A DNA stretch of 64,000 nt. Source: Thermodesulfobium sp. 4217-1 (GTDB lineage Bacteria; Thermodesulfobiota; Thermodesulfobiia; Thermodesulfobiales; Thermodesulfobiaceae). The number at the start of each line of letters is the position of its first letter. Positions within the stretch are counted from its first letter, which is position 1. Below, one piece after another: positions 44,400 to 54,819 of this stretch. A model generated the notes under the pieces. The model saw only the letters and a list, made by a program, of their open reading frames with translations, did not search any database and was not told where the DNA came from. The stretch spans positions 1 through 64,000 of the forward strand of contig NZ_JBAGBW010000010.1 of the NCBI RefSeq assembly GCF_039822205.1, read 5' to 3'. The position numbers and the translations under genes were made by a program.

Positions 44400-46271
44400 T
44401 TGGATATTGAGATTTTAAATAAATTAGAAAATCCGAAACAAATTGCAAGCTTAAGTATAGATGAAAAGAGAAAATTAGCCAAAGAAATTAGAAAAACAAT
44501 TATCAAAACTGTCAGCAAAAATGGCGGTCATCTATCTTCAAATCTTGGAGTAGTGGAGCTGACTATCGCACTGCTTTCAAAATTAGACCTGACAAAGGAC
44601 TTTATTGTTTTTGATGTTGGACACCAAATATACCCTTATAAATTAATGACCAACAGATTCGAAAGATTTTCAACCCTAAGACAATACAATGGAATAAGCG
44701 GCTTTCCAAAAAGAGAAGAGAGTCCTTATGATTTCTTTGGAACAGGGCATGCTGGAACTTCTATATCAGCTGGTTTAGGCGCATGTATCGGCAAAGAGAT
44801 ATTAAATAAAGAAGGCAAAGTAGTGGCAGTAATTGGCGATGGAGCGATGACCTGCGGGATGGCGCTTGAGGCATTCAATTATCTTGGACACACAAAATCA
44901 GATCTAACAGTAATATTAAATCATAATGAAATGTCAATCTCACCAAATGTGGGCGCACTATCCAAAACCTTATTAGAGCTTAGAACCCACACCTTATATA
45001 AAAATTTCAAGTCAACCATAGAAACTCTTAGCAATAGACTGCCAAACGGAAAAACCTTTTTAGATTTTGCTCTCAGATTTAGGGATGCTTTTAAAGAAGT
45101 GCTTATAGGAAAATGCTTTTTCGAAGAGCTCGGCATAAACTATTACGGCCCTATTGATGGACATAACATAAATCTTTTAGAGTTTACAATTGAGAGGACT
45201 TTGAATCATCCAGGGCCAAAGGTATTACACGTAGTCACTAAAAAGGGTTATGGATACAAAATGTCAGAAGAAAATCCAACCTTTTTTCACAGTGCTCCAA
45301 AATTCGAAATTTCTACTGGAAAACCATTTGAAAAAAAGATATCTTTTACAAAAATATTCTCTGACACAATAGTCGAAATAGCCAAAAAGGATAAAAATGT
45401 GGTTGCTATCACTGCAGCAATGCCAGATGGCACTGGTTTAACAAAATTTGCAAATGAATTCCCAGATAGATTTTTCGATGTTGGCATTGCAGAGCAATTT
45501 GCAGCTACCTTTGCAGCGGGCTTGTCTACTCAGGGTTTGAAACCAGTTGTAGCAATTTATTCTACTTTTCTACAAAGAGCCTATGATCAGCTAATCCACG
45601 ACGTGGCACTTCAAAACCTACCGATAACATTTGTTTTAGACAGGGCTGGGCTGTGTGGCCCTGACGGACCCACCCATCATGGAGCATTTGATTTATCGTT
45701 TTTATTGCCAATACCAAACTTACACATACTTGTGCCATCTGATGAAATTGATTTACAAAATATGCTCAACTATTCGGTTAAGTTAAATGCACCTGCAGTC
45801 ATCAGATATCCAAAGGGAGAGATTGTAGGCAAGAGGCAAAGTGCCCCATCGAATTTCGATGAGCCTGAATTTATAAATAGAGGAAACAAAATAGCAATTT
45901 TAGCAATTGGACCTATTGTATGGAAATGCATCAAAATAATTGAAGAAAACAATCTGACAAATGAAGTCAGCATAGTCGCTTTTAAGAAAATAAAACCATG
46001 GACTGAAAAAACATTTGAGACATTCGAAAAAATATTAAAATCACACACAAAAATATTCACCGTAGAAGAGAATTCAGCTATTGGAGGTTTTGGATCGTAT
46101 TGCCTACTTATGGCCTCAAGATCGGGGCAAGCCGAAAAATTTTCAGATATTTTGGGATTTCCAGATTACTTTATGCCCCATGGAGATAATAACTCTATAA
46201 TGAAACAAATAAAAATGAGCGATGATGACATTCTAAAAACTATTAATCGTCTCTTAGTCGATCGGACTTAA
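44400..46271 (+). CDS. dxs: 1-deoxy-D-xylulose-5-phosphate synthase
   Basis: A 623-residue thiamin-diphosphate enzyme that starts the MEP isoprenoid pathway from pyruvate and glyceraldehyde-3-phosphate. It shows GGHLSSNLGVVELT, DVGHQIYPYK, FFGTGHAGTSIS, the ThDP motif VIGDGAMTCGMALEAFNYL ... LNHNEMS, the catalytic Glu in FDVGIAEQFA, and DRAGLCGPDGPTHHG. The start is TTG at 44400 with AAAGGAG upstream. ispA, dxs and nadK adjacency is common. Confidence 0.96.
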   Translation: MDIEILNKLENPKQIASLSIDEKRKLAKEIRKTIIKTVSKNGGHLSSNLGVVELTIALLSKLDLTKDFIVFDVGHQIYPYKLMTNRFERFSTLRQYNGISGFPKREESPYDFFGTGHAGTSISAGLGACIGKEILNKEGKVVAVIGDGAMTCGMALEAFNYLGHTKSDLTVILNHNEMSISPNVGALSKTLLELRTHTLYKNFKSTIETLSNRLPNGKTFLDFALRFRDAFKEVLIGKCFFEELGINYYGPIDGHNINLLEFTIERTLNHPGPKVLHVVTKKGYGYKMSEENPTFFHSAPKFEISTGKPFEKKISFTKIFSDTIVEIAKKDKNVVAITAAMPDGTGLTKFANEFPDRFFDVGIAEQFAATFAAGLSTQGLKPVVAIYSTFLQRAYDQLIHDVALQNLPITFVLDRAGLCGPDGPTHHGAFDLSFLLPIPNLHILVPSDEIDLQNMLNYSVKLNAPAVIRYPKGEIVGKRQSAPSNFDEPEFINRGNKIAILAIGPIVWKCIKIIEENNLTNEVSIVAFKKIKPWTEKTFETFEKILKSHTKIFTVEENSAIGGFGSYCLLMASRSGQAEKFSDILGFPDYFMPHGDNNSIMKQIKMSDDDILKTINRLLVDRT

Positions 46272-46321
46272 AATATTGAAAATTATATTATGCAAAAAAA
46301 TCTTTTTTAAGGTGATAAAAA

Positions 46322-47119
46322 ATGGTAGATCATATTTTTTTGATTAAAGTAAACCCAAAAAAGCAATATAACTTGGATTTTCTTTATCGTTTAAGTAAAA
46401 AGTATACATTTTTTTCTATTGATAAAGAAACGCATGATATTACAAATTTTCCAATTAGAGGGGACGGAGATGCAATAATAACTTTTGGCGGCGATGGAAC
46501 GTTGCTAAGGTTGATCCATGAAATTAATTTAGATAAAAATATTCCAATATTCGTACTGGATCTTGGAAGGCTTGGGTTTTTGTCTACTGGTTCTGTAGAC
46601 GAATTAGAAGAATTTTTAATAAAATTCCCTGATGTATATTCAGAAAAAATCAGCCTTCTTGAGATAATGACTTTGGATAAGATAAAATATGCGCTAAATG
46701 AAATAATATTTTCAAGATCAGACCCTTTGATGGTTCCCTGGATATTGAAAATCGACGGTACAACATTTAAAGTATTTTCTGATGGAATTATAGTTTCATC
46801 ATCTATCGGCTCCACAGCATATTCATATTCTGCTGGAGGTCCAATAGTTGAACATTTTTTTGATTGTATGGTAGTCACTCCCATTTCTTCCAGAGATCCC
46901 CGCTGCAAACCAATGGTCATTAAAAGAAAAGCGATTGAAATAGAATTCGATCTTAAATACAAAACGCTTTATTACAGCGTAGACGGACAATGCATAACCC
47001 CATTGAAAGGCGTTGAAAAATCAATAATTACACCTTCTGCAAAGTCAATAACCCTTTTGTTCAGTAAAAAAACCTCTTTTTTTAAAAAACTTAAGGAAAA
47101 GATGTCGTGGGGAACATGA
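46322..47119 (+). CDS. nadK: NAD kinase
   Basis: A 265-residue enzyme that phosphorylates NAD to NADP. The signature ITFGGDGTLLRLIHE (GGDGT at 56-60) is followed by DLGRLGFLSTG, NEIIFSR (the NE/D adenine motif), DGIIVSSSIGSTAYSYSAGGPIV and VTPISS. The ATG has AAGGTG well placed. Genes nadK and recN are neighbours in many bacteria, although argR, often between them, is absent. Confidence 0.95.
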   Translation: MVDHIFLIKVNPKKQYNLDFLYRLSKKYTFFSIDKETHDITNFPIRGDGDAIITFGGDGTLLRLIHEINLDKNIPIFVLDLGRLGFLSTGSVDELEEFLIKFPDVYSEKISLLEIMTLDKIKYALNEIIFSRSDPLMVPWILKIDGTTFKVFSDGIIVSSSIGSTAYSYSAGGPIVEHFFDCMVVTPISSRDPRCKPMVIKRKAIEIEFDLKYKTLYYSVDGQCITPLKGVEKSIITPSAKSITLLFSKKTSFFKKLKEKMSWGT

Positions 47120-47170
47120 AAATCTTATTTAGCTATAGATATAAAACTGGCTTTAAAGGAAATAAGTAAT

Positions 47171-48841
47171 ATGCCAAATGACATATCAGAATTATATTTT
47201 GATTCAGGAATAATTAAAAAAATCACAATTGATAATACTCTAATAATCGATAATATTACTATCGAATTTACAAAAAAAATAAATGCTTTAACTGGAGAGA
47301 CTGGCGCAGGCAAATCGCTTATAACAGGAGCTATCGCATCATTCTTAGGAGAAAAAGTTATCTTTGTGCCAAAAAATCCAGATAAACCCTCAATTATAAC
47401 TATTGAAATAAATGGACTTCACAAAGAAGGCTCAAAAGATATAAAAATAAAAAAGGTTACAAATCAGAGTGGCAAAAGTTCAACTTATATTGACGACAAG
47501 ATATCAAACCAAAAAGCCATAAAATCTATTCTTAAATTTATAGAGCTAACAGGCCAACATGCCAATCAGTCACTCCTTAAGAAGTCATATCAAAATGAAG
47601 TTTTCGATTCCTTCTCAGAAAATACTGAGCTGAAAAAGTCATATCAAAAGGCCTTTGAGCGATATAGGGGATGTATACAAAAATTATCTGAGTTAAATAC
47701 AAATTTAAAAGACATAAAGAATAGAAAAGAGATTTTACAAGATCTTTTGAAGATAATAGACAATGAAAATTTTTATAAAGGCGAGATTGCAAAACTATTA
47801 GAAGAAAGAGATATACTTAAGCAAAGCGAATTAGTCAACGAAAAATTGCAAAAAATATCTGGCATTATTTCATATCCATCAAGCTTATATGATTATATAT
47901 CATCTCTTTCTGTTGAGATAAAAAATCTATCAAAATATGAACAAATCAATGACCTATTTGATTCTTTTATGAATCTAAAATCTTCTTATGAAACTTTTTG
48001 CGAACAAGTAGAGGCCAAGATTCTTAAAATGCCAGATTTTGCTGAAAGGTTTTTATATATACAAGATAGATTGGCAGCCGCTGAGAAAATAAGAAGAATC
48101 TTAAAGCTTCAAGAAATTGCACAAATAGAGACAGCAAGAGTTGATATAGAGTCAGAGATAAACAAAATTTTTGATTTAGAACAGGAAAAAGAGTTATTAG
48201 AATTAAATTTAGAAAATTTTAAAAATGAAGTTATAAGATTGGCCGATGAGCTCAGCAAGAAAAGATCTGACAATATTGATATCTTCTCGCAAAGCGTAGA
48301 AAACGAACTTAAAGAGCTTGATATTCCAAATGCAAAGTTTAAGGTAATCTTCAATGAACCATCTGGCGACATTGTAATAAACGGCAAATCATTTTCAAGA
48401 TACGGTGCCGAAGAAATTGAATTTTACTTTAGCGCAAATCCTGAAATACCTCTTGAAACTCTTGAAAAAGTAGCATCAGGAGGAGAGCTTTCAAGAATTA
48501 TGTTGGCCTTAGAACTATTGAACAATGACGAAAATAAAAATTCCAAAACATTTATATTCGACGAGATAGATTCTGGTATCGGAGGTTTCGCAGCAGTAAA
48601 ATTAAGAGAGAAGTTGTTAGAGCTGTCAAATTTCAACCAAATTTTTATAATTACTCATCAAGCCAATCTTGCAGCTTGTGCAGATCTTCATTACAAAATC
48701 ATAAAAGAGCAGAAAGATGATGTAACACATGTGACGGTTAAAGCGCTATATGAAAATGAAAGGTTAGAAGAACTTTCTCGAATGTTATCGGGTAATATTA
48801 GCGAATATGGACTAAAACACGCAAAGGAGCTTTTAAAATGA
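47171..48841 (+). CDS. recN: DNA repair protein RecN
   Basis: A 556-residue SMC-like ATPase for double-strand-break repair. Walker A is LTGETGAGKS (40-49), with GQHANQSLL after the first domain, two coiled-coil arms in the middle, then VASGGELSRIMLALELL and Walker B FIFDEIDSGIGG, and ITHQANLAACADLHY. It begins with an unusual extra dozen residues (MPNDISELYFDSG) before the first strand. AAGGAAATAAGTA precedes the ATG. It ends in an ATGA overlap with pgeF. Confidence 0.94.
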   Translation: MPNDISELYFDSGIIKKITIDNTLIIDNITIEFTKKINALTGETGAGKSLITGAIASFLGEKVIFVPKNPDKPSIITIEINGLHKEGSKDIKIKKVTNQSGKSSTYIDDKISNQKAIKSILKFIELTGQHANQSLLKKSYQNEVFDSFSENTELKKSYQKAFERYRGCIQKLSELNTNLKDIKNRKEILQDLLKIIDNENFYKGEIAKLLEERDILKQSELVNEKLQKISGIISYPSSLYDYISSLSVEIKNLSKYEQINDLFDSFMNLKSSYETFCEQVEAKILKMPDFAERFLYIQDRLAAAEKIRRILKLQEIAQIETARVDIESEINKIFDLEQEKELLELNLENFKNEVIRLADELSKKRSDNIDIFSQSVENELKELDIPNAKFKVIFNEPSGDIVINGKSFSRYGAEEIEFYFSANPEIPLETLEKVASGGELSRIMLALELLNNDENKNSKTFIFDEIDSGIGGFAAVKLREKLLELSNFNQIFIITHQANLAACADLHYKIIKEQKDDVTHVTVKALYENERLEELSRMLSGNISEYGLKHAKELLK

Positions 48842-49605
48842 GTGAACAATTACCCTATCCCTTTATTTTTAAATCTCAATCACTAATACAGGATGAGAGA
48901 TTATTGCGACTAGGCATAAAGCATGGTTTTTCAACGAGACTTTCTGGTGTAAGTGAGAAACCATATGACAGTCTAAACCTATCTTTTCAAACGAATGACA
49001 TTCGCGAAAATATTGTTGAAAACCGCAAAATACTTTGTGCAGAAACGCAAGTTGGTCCAGAATGGTGCGAAGCAGAACAAATTCATTCATTTTATACAAA
49101 ACAAACTCTTGCTCCTGGTATTGTGAGAAAAACTGATGGTCTCATAACTTCAAAAAATAATTTGCCATTGTTTATAAAAACTGCAGATTGTTATCCTGTA
49201 TTAATAACAGAAAAGAAAAAGAGCTTCATAGCAGTTCTTCACATTGGCTGGAGGGGACTGTATAAGGGTATAATAGAGTCATTTTTTGACATAATAAAAT
49301 TCGGCAGGGTTAAACCTCAAAATCTTATTGTATCTGTAGGACCAGGCATATCATGGCAACACCTTGAAGTGGAGAAAGATATAGCGGAATCCTTCGAAGC
49401 TCACGAAGATCTATCCTTTCACATAAAGAAAAGCCAAAATAAATATTATATCGATATTGCAGGCGGTATAGAACACATATTTAGAAAATACGACGTTTTT
49501 GATATTTGTATATTGAAACTCTGTACTTATGAAAGAGATGATTTGTTCTATTCATACCGTAGAGACAATGTTACCGGCAGACAGGGAACAATAATTTCTT
49601 TTTAG
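48838..49605 (+). CDS. pgeF: purine nucleoside phosphorylase / laccase-domain protein (YfiH family)
   Basis: A 255-residue Cu/Zn-dependent protein of the YfiH/LACC1 family, first called polyphenol oxidase and now known to act on purine nucleosides; in E. coli it also corrects peptidoglycan precursors. It shows HGFSTRLSGVSEKPYDSLNL, QIHS, KTADCYPVLI, HIGWRGLYKGI, and the C-terminal CTYERDDLFYSYRRDNVTGRQG. It overlaps recN by four bases and ends the operon, converging on hom five bases later. Confidence 0.9.
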   Translation: MSEQLPYPFIFKSQSLIQDERLLRLGIKHGFSTRLSGVSEKPYDSLNLSFQTNDIRENIVENRKILCAETQVGPEWCEAEQIHSFYTKQTLAPGIVRKTDGLITSKNNLPLFIKTADCYPVLITEKKKSFIAVLHIGWRGLYKGIIESFFDIIKFGRVKPQNLIVSVGPGISWQHLEVEKDIAESFEAHEDLSFHIKKSQNKYYIDIAGGIEHIFRKYDVFDICILKLCTYERDDLFYSYRRDNVTGRQGTIISF

Positions 49606-49610
49606 ACGCT

Positions 49611-50876
49611 TTAATCTTGATAAACTCTCAATGTAAGAGCTATCTTTTTCACGCTTTCAATAGAGTTTAGCTTTTCAATAGCAGTATAAAAATTTTGTTC
49701 ATTGCACTGGTGAAGGATAAAAACTAACTCAGCAAAACCTTCTTCACTAGTTTTTTGAACCATACTTTTTATGCTTACACTGTGATCAGCTAAAACCTTA
49801 GCAATTTTTGCAAGAACGCCCGGATTGTCGTTAACAATAGCCCTTAAATAAAATCTTGAAAACAACTCATCTGGTTTTAAGATTGCAGCCTTCGATCTAA
49901 TGTTTCCAGAGAGTCTATGAGTGTGAGAATTTCTTATATGCCAGCTTATATCCATTATATCGCTTGCTACTGCTGATGCTGTAGGATTCCCTCCTGCCCC
50001 CTGACCATAAAACATAACCGAACCTACATAATCTCCCTTAACTAATATAGAGTTCATATTATTATTTACCGAAGCCAATGGATGAGAATAAGGCAGTAAC
50101 ATTGGATATACTCTAATATCGTATTTGTCGTCTTTTACGCACGCTCTTGCAATTAGCTTGATCTTGTATCCAAGGTCTTTGGCATACAGAACATCTTTAA
50201 GGCTAACATTATTTATTCCCTCAAATGAAAGTTCTTTTAGATCGATCAATTTTCCAAAAGATACCGAAGACAAAATAGCTATCTTATATAGCGCATCCAT
50301 TCCAGACAGATCAGAATCTGGATTTGCTTCAGCATAACCTTTTTGCTGAGCCTCTTTTAAAGCATCCTCAAATTCTTTTCCGTTATCAAGCTTGGTCAAT
50401 ATATAATTTGTGGTACCGTTCAAGATTCCAACAATTTCTTCAATTCTATTCGCTGATAAACAAACCTTTAAGGGTCTTACTATGGGGATACCGCCTCCAA
50501 CAGCAGCTTCAAAGTATATTGGGACTCTCTTTCTATCTGCAAGAGAGAATATTTCTTCTGGATGTTTTGCCAAAACTTCTTTATTTGCTGTTACAACTGG
50601 AATACCGTTTTCAATTGATTTAGTAATGTATTCGAGTGCAGGATGCACAGATCCAATTAACTCTAAAATTATATCTGGCTTTAAAGATAAGATCTCTTCA
50701 AACGATGAGGCTAAATATATATTTTTATCTGAATGTTTTGCCTTGTCTCTGACAAGTGCCCCTACCAAATCAAATTTTTCTCCAATTTTGTGAAAAATTA
50801 CATCTTGATTATTTCTTATTATGCTTAGAACGCTGCTGCCAACATTCCCAAGACCTAAAATAGCAATTTTTATCAT
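49611..50876 (-). CDS. hom: homoserine dehydrogenase
   Basis: A 421-residue enzyme that reduces aspartate semialdehyde to homoserine for threonine and methionine. It has an N-terminal NAD(P) fold ILGLGNVGSSV, VVTANKEVLAKHP, the catalytic region GGGIPIVRPL ... GILNGTTNYILT, and AEANPDSDLSGMDALYK. The C-terminal ACT domain (from about 345, FYLRAIVNDNPGVLAKIAKVL) implies feedback by an amino acid. AAGGAGG precedes the ATG. Confidence 0.95.
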   Translation of the reverse strand: MIKIAILGLGNVGSSVLSIIRNNQDVIFHKIGEKFDLVGALVRDKAKHSDKNIYLASSFEEILSLKPDIILELIGSVHPALEYITKSIENGIPVVTANKEVLAKHPEEIFSLADRKRVPIYFEAAVGGGIPIVRPLKVCLSANRIEEIVGILNGTTNYILTKLDNGKEFEDALKEAQQKGYAEANPDSDLSGMDALYKIAILSSVSFGKLIDLKELSFEGINNVSLKDVLYAKDLGYKIKLIARACVKDDKYDIRVYPMLLPYSHPLASVNNNMNSILVKGDYVGSVMFYGQGAGGNPTASAVASDIMDISWHIRNSHTHRLSGNIRSKAAILKPDELFSRFYLRAIVNDNPGVLAKIAKVLADHSVSIKSMVQKTSEEGFAELVFILHQCNEQNFYTAIEKLNSIESVKKIALTLRVYQD

Positions 50877-50895
50877 TGAAAAACCTCCTTGTTTT

Positions 50896-52554
50896 CTATA
50901 GATCCTCCAACTTTGGTTTCATTGCAATTGGATATCTTCTGCCATAACCAAAGGCTTTTCCGCTGACCTTCAGGGTGGGCGGAGCTTGCCTCCTTTTATA
51001 TTCATTTCTAACAACCATTGAAACGACTTCAGAAACTATTTTTTGATCAAATCCACAAGAAACAATTTCTTTTATCGATTGTGCATTCTCGATAAACAAT
51101 TTTAAAATTTTATCTAAAATTTCATAAGGAGGCAACTTTTCTTGATCGTATTGGCCAGGTCTTAGCTCTGCTGATGGTTTTTTTGTAAGAACCCTATCTG
51201 GTATAACTTTTCTCTTTGTGTTTAACCATCTTGAGATATTATAAACGTCTTCCTTATAAATATCTGAAATCACAGCTAAACCACCAGTAAGGTCACCATA
51301 TAAAGTAGTGTAACCAACTGCCATTTCAGATTTGTTTCCTGTGCTTAACAAAAGCTTGTTAAATTTGTTCGAAACTGCCATAAGCAAATTCCCTCTTATT
51401 CTTGCTTGCAGATTTTCTTCTGTAACATCTTTATTATAACCTTTAAAGACATCCATCAAAGATATGTCAAAAGATTTCATTAAAGATTCTATAGGAATTA
51501 CTACTGTTTTAATGTTAAGATTCTTTGACAACTCCATAGCATCCTCAAGACTTTCATTTGAGTTATATGGTGAGTTCATAATTAGCCCTATTACGTTCTC
51601 ACAACCAAAAGCATCAACAGCTATACAAGCAGTTATAGAAGAATCTATTCCCCCGCTAAGGCCTAAAACTGCTCCGCTAAAACAGGTCTTTCGACCATAT
51701 TCTTTAAGGCCAAATACTAAAGCCCTGTACATTAACTCTGTTAAGTCGTAATCTTCATTTACACAGACTTTACCTGAAATAAGCTCGTCTGTATCAATAG
51801 AAAAAATATTTTCTTCAAAAAAGGGCGCTAAATATTTTATCTGTCCTAACTTTGACATATAAAAACTCGCACCATCGAATATCAACTCATCATTTGCTCC
51901 AACACAATTTACATATAGCAGATCAAAATCAAAATTTTTAGTAATTTTAGAAAAAATATCTTTTCTCTGATTAAATTTTATAGAATGGTAAGGAGATGCA
52001 GAAATATTTATTACAAAATCTATTTTCTGACTTTCTTTATTTTTTGTTATTGCATCCTTGAGCGGATTTTCGCCATATAAATTACATTCATCGCCCAATC
52101 CCCAAAGATCCTCACACACAGTTACAAGTATATTTTTACCATCTATATTTATAAAAAATGGACTCTGGCCTGGTTCAAAATACCTGGTCTCATCAAATAC
52201 GTCGTAATAAGGCAAAAGCATTTTCTTTGCAAGACCGATAATTTTTTTATTTTTTGCTAAGATGCCCACATTATGAATCTTTCTACCAACTTCTTTGTTT
52301 TTTTGGATAGAACCAAAAAGAATCGGGATATCTTGAGTCAACTCAACAACCATTTCGTTGTACTCAAATGCTCTTGCACAAAAGTTTTCCCTTTCCAATA
52401 AATCTTTTGGGGGATAACCTGTAATTACCATTTCAGGCAAGACCACTAAATCAGCATTGATTTCTAAGCCCTTTTTATACGTCTTCTCGATTAACACAAA
52501 ATTATGCTCAAAGTCTCCAATAACGGGGTTAACCTGACCTACAACTATCCTCAA
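50896..52554 (-). CDS. nadE: glutamine-dependent NAD+ synthetase
   Basis: A 552-residue two-domain enzyme that makes NAD from deamido-NAD. The N-terminal nitrilase-type glutaminase has Glu-41 (LPEMVITGYPP), Lys-110/111 (AKKMLLPYYDVFDE) and Cys-147 (VTVCEDLWG). The C-terminal synthetase has the ATP loop GLSGGIDSSITA (about 298-309), LLSTGNKSEMAVGYTTLYGD and KPSAELRPGQYDQ. The start is TTG at 52554 with GGAGG six bases away. Confidence 0.95.
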   Translation of the reverse strand: MRIVVGQVNPVIGDFEHNFVLIEKTYKKGLEINADLVVLPEMVITGYPPKDLLERENFCARAFEYNEMVVELTQDIPILFGSIQKNKEVGRKIHNVGILAKNKKIIGLAKKMLLPYYDVFDETRYFEPGQSPFFINIDGKNILVTVCEDLWGLGDECNLYGENPLKDAITKNKESQKIDFVINISASPYHSIKFNQRKDIFSKITKNFDFDLLYVNCVGANDELIFDGASFYMSKLGQIKYLAPFFEENIFSIDTDELISGKVCVNEDYDLTELMYRALVFGLKEYGRKTCFSGAVLGLSGGIDSSITACIAVDAFGCENVIGLIMNSPYNSNESLEDAMELSKNLNIKTVVIPIESLMKSFDISLMDVFKGYNKDVTEENLQARIRGNLLMAVSNKFNKLLLSTGNKSEMAVGYTTLYGDLTGGLAVISDIYKEDVYNISRWLNTKRKVIPDRVLTKKPSAELRPGQYDQEKLPPYEILDKILKLFIENAQSIKEIVSCGFDQKIVSEVVSMVVRNEYKRRQAPPTLKVSGKAFGYGRRYPIAMKPKLEDL

Positions 52555-52597
52555 TATATTCCTCCAGTTTTAGAATCTTTGTATTTATATATTTATG

Positions 52598-53716
52598 TTA
52601 ATTATATTCTACAAGAGAGGTAACCAATACATCATTGCCTATTTTTTTTGTTTTAAGCGGATTCAATATCACTATGTTTTGATCGATTTCATATCCGGGA
52701 CCAGAAAAAGGTGTAGGAGAATTTCTCCCACCTAATATCTTAGGAGCTATAAAAAAGTTTAACTCATCTATCAATTTTTCTTTTAGAATATGGAAGGCAA
52801 GGGATCCGCCGCCTTCAAGCAAAACTTTTATAATATTTCTCTTACAAAGCTCTCTCATAAGATTCGTATAAAATTTCTTTTCGTCTAATTCAAGGATCTG
52901 TACGCCCTGACTTTCAATCTGATCAGAAATTTTGTTTCTTGAACCTTTTTGAATTGCAAGTATGGTATCGCCCTCGTTAGGAGTGTTAAAAACCATCAAA
53001 TCTTTTGGCAGAGCAGCCCTGGGATCTACTATAACCCTTGCTAATTTTTTCTCTACACCCTTAAGTCTCACATTTAAAAGTGGATCATCAAAAATTGCAG
53101 TCCTATAGCCAACCATAATAGCATCGCATTCAGCTCTAAGTTCATGAACATATTTTCGAGACTTTTCAGAGGAAATATATTTACTCTTGAAATTATGATC
53201 CGCTGTCTTGCCATCCAAGGTCATTGCACATTTATATATCACCCATGGTAGGGATCTATTCATAGCTTTAAAAAAGTGTCTATTTATAAATTGGGCTTCT
53301 TTCTCTAAAATTCCATTTACAACTTTTATTCCTGCATACCTTAGTATCTCGACTGATTTCCCACTCATTTTCGGATTTGGATCTAATGTGGCAATAAACA
53401 CTCTTTTTATCCCTGAAGAAACTATTTTTGAAGTACAAGAAGGAGTTTTACCATAATGAAGACATGGTTCCAATGTAACATATAAGTCAGCACCACTAAA
53501 ATCTATATCTTTCGACTTCAATGCATTTGCCTCCGCATGGGGCTCGCCGAAAGCCATATGATAACCTTCTGAGATAATCTTTTTATCTTTTACAATCACA
53601 CATCCAACCATAGGATTTGGAGAAGTAAAGTATTTCCCATTTAAGGCTAATTCCAAAGCCCTTTTCATAAAAGATTCATGTAAGTTCATTTCATCTTCAA
53701 CATCCGTATCTAACAT
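52598..53716 (-). CDS. ribD: bifunctional riboflavin deaminase-reductase RibD
   Basis: A 372-residue enzyme for two early riboflavin steps. The N-terminal deaminase has SPNPMVGCVIV and zinc motifs HAEANAL and LEPCLHYGKTPSC. The C-terminal reductase has YKCAMTLDGKTAD, LRAECDAIMVGYRTAIFDDPLL and LLEGGGSLA. The ATG at 53716 has GAGGGA seven bases upstream and is preferred to a GTG at 53731. Other rib genes are not nearby. Confidence 0.93.
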   Translation of the reverse strand: MLDTDVEDEMNLHESFMKRALELALNGKYFTSPNPMVGCVIVKDKKIISEGYHMAFGEPHAEANALKSKDIDFSGADLYVTLEPCLHYGKTPSCTSKIVSSGIKRVFIATLDPNPKMSGKSVEILRYAGIKVVNGILEKEAQFINRHFFKAMNRSLPWVIYKCAMTLDGKTADHNFKSKYISSEKSRKYVHELRAECDAIMVGYRTAIFDDPLLNVRLKGVEKKLARVIVDPRAALPKDLMVFNTPNEGDTILAIQKGSRNKISDQIESQGVQILELDEKKFYTNLMRELCKRNIIKVLLEGGGSLAFHILKEKLIDELNFFIAPKILGGRNSPTPFSGPGYEIDQNIVILNPLKTKKIGNDVLVTSLVEYN

Positions 53717-53751
53717 AAGTATATCCCTCACTCCCTTTCTCTATCTCGAAC

Positions 53752-54819
53752 TCATTCATCTTCTACAATATTTTCCTTTGCAAGCTGTTCGGTCAAGAGT
53801 GCCAGCTGACCACAGGCTCCATTTATATCTTCACCCTTAGATATCCTTATGGTGGTTTTTATGCCAAAATTATTAAGCGACTCCTCAAAGATTTTAATCC
53901 TTTGCATTTTAGATTTTATTGTAACATTAGAATTCGACTGGTTATATTTTACAAGATTAACGTGAGCATGAAGTCCTCTTAAAAGATCTTTTAATCTAAT
54001 AATATCCTGATCGCTGTCGTTTATGGCGTCCATCAAAATATACTCATAGGTTACTCGCCTTTTCGAACTTATGGCGTATTCTTCTGCTGCCCTAAGAAGT
54101 CTTTCAATATTAAAAATATTATTTACAGGAATAAGCTTAGATCTAACCTCGTCAGTAGTTGCATGAAGAGAAATAGCCAATTTTATTGGAAGATTTTCAT
54201 CTTTAAGCTTTCTAATGCCATCTACATATCCGCTAGTAGAAATTACCATTCTCCTTGGGCTCATTGCTCTCCCACTCTTATCGGTTAATATTCTAATAGC
54301 CTTAATTACATTGTCAAAGTTCAGCATGGGCTCGCCCATTCCCATAAAAACAATATTATCAATTTTCCCAGATTTAGGCATGATAACATTTTCAACAGAA
54401 AGAACTTGAAGAATAATCTCTGATGCTTTCAAATTTCTTTTAAAGCCGATCTTCCCAGTCGAACACATTGCACATCCCACAGGGCAGCCTATCTGAGAAG
54501 AAACACATATTGTATTTCTATTGTTATGTTTTATATAAACGCTTTCAATAAATTCTGAATTCCCAAGATCAAACAAGAATTTCATGCTCATATCTTTCGA
54601 TTGGACAACATTCTCTGCTAATAAAAAAGATATATCAAAGTGCGACTCTAAATATTTTCTTAAATCCAAGCTAAGGTTAGACATAAGTTGAAAATCATAA
54701 ATATTATTCTTATAGACCCATGAAAAAATTTGTTTCGCTCTGTATTTTGGCAAACCTAAATCTAAAAAATATTTTTCAAGCTCACTTAAAGAAAAATCAA
54801 AAAACTTTTCTTTATTCAC
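53752..54819 (-). CDS. rlmN: dual-specificity rRNA/tRNA A2503/A37 C2-methyltransferase
   Basis: A 355-residue radical-SAM methyltransferase for 23S rRNA A2503. The cluster motif is CPVGCAMC in the CxxxCxxC spacing of RlmN. Other signatures are YRAKQIFSWVYK, CVSSQIGC, NIVFMGMGEPMLN, STSGYVDGI, LAISLHATTDE and the methyl-cysteine in DINGACGQLA. The start is GTG at 54819, overlapping rsmB by eight bases. Confidence 0.95.
   Translation of the reverse strand: MNKEKFFDFSLSELEKYFLDLGLPKYRAKQIFSWVYKNNIYDFQLMSNLSLDLRKYLESHFDISFLLAENVVQSKDMSMKFLFDLGNSEFIESVYIKHNNRNTICVSSQIGCPVGCAMCSTGKIGFKRNLKASEIILQVLSVENVIMPKSGKIDNIVFMGMGEPMLNFDNVIKAIRILTDKSGRAMSPRRMVISTSGYVDGIRKLKDENLPIKLAISLHATTDEVRSKLIPVNNIFNIERLLRAAEEYAISSKRRVTYEYILMDAINDSDQDIIRLKDLLRGLHAHVNLVKYNQSNSNVTIKSKMQRIKIFEESLNNFGIKTTIRISKGEDINGACGQLALLTEQLAKENIVEDE

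Noticed and set aside
46384-46962. 192-codon minus-strand open frame inside nadK
   Set aside because: Antisense to the conserved GGDGT and NE/D motifs of NAD kinase; composition is that of a shadow frame.
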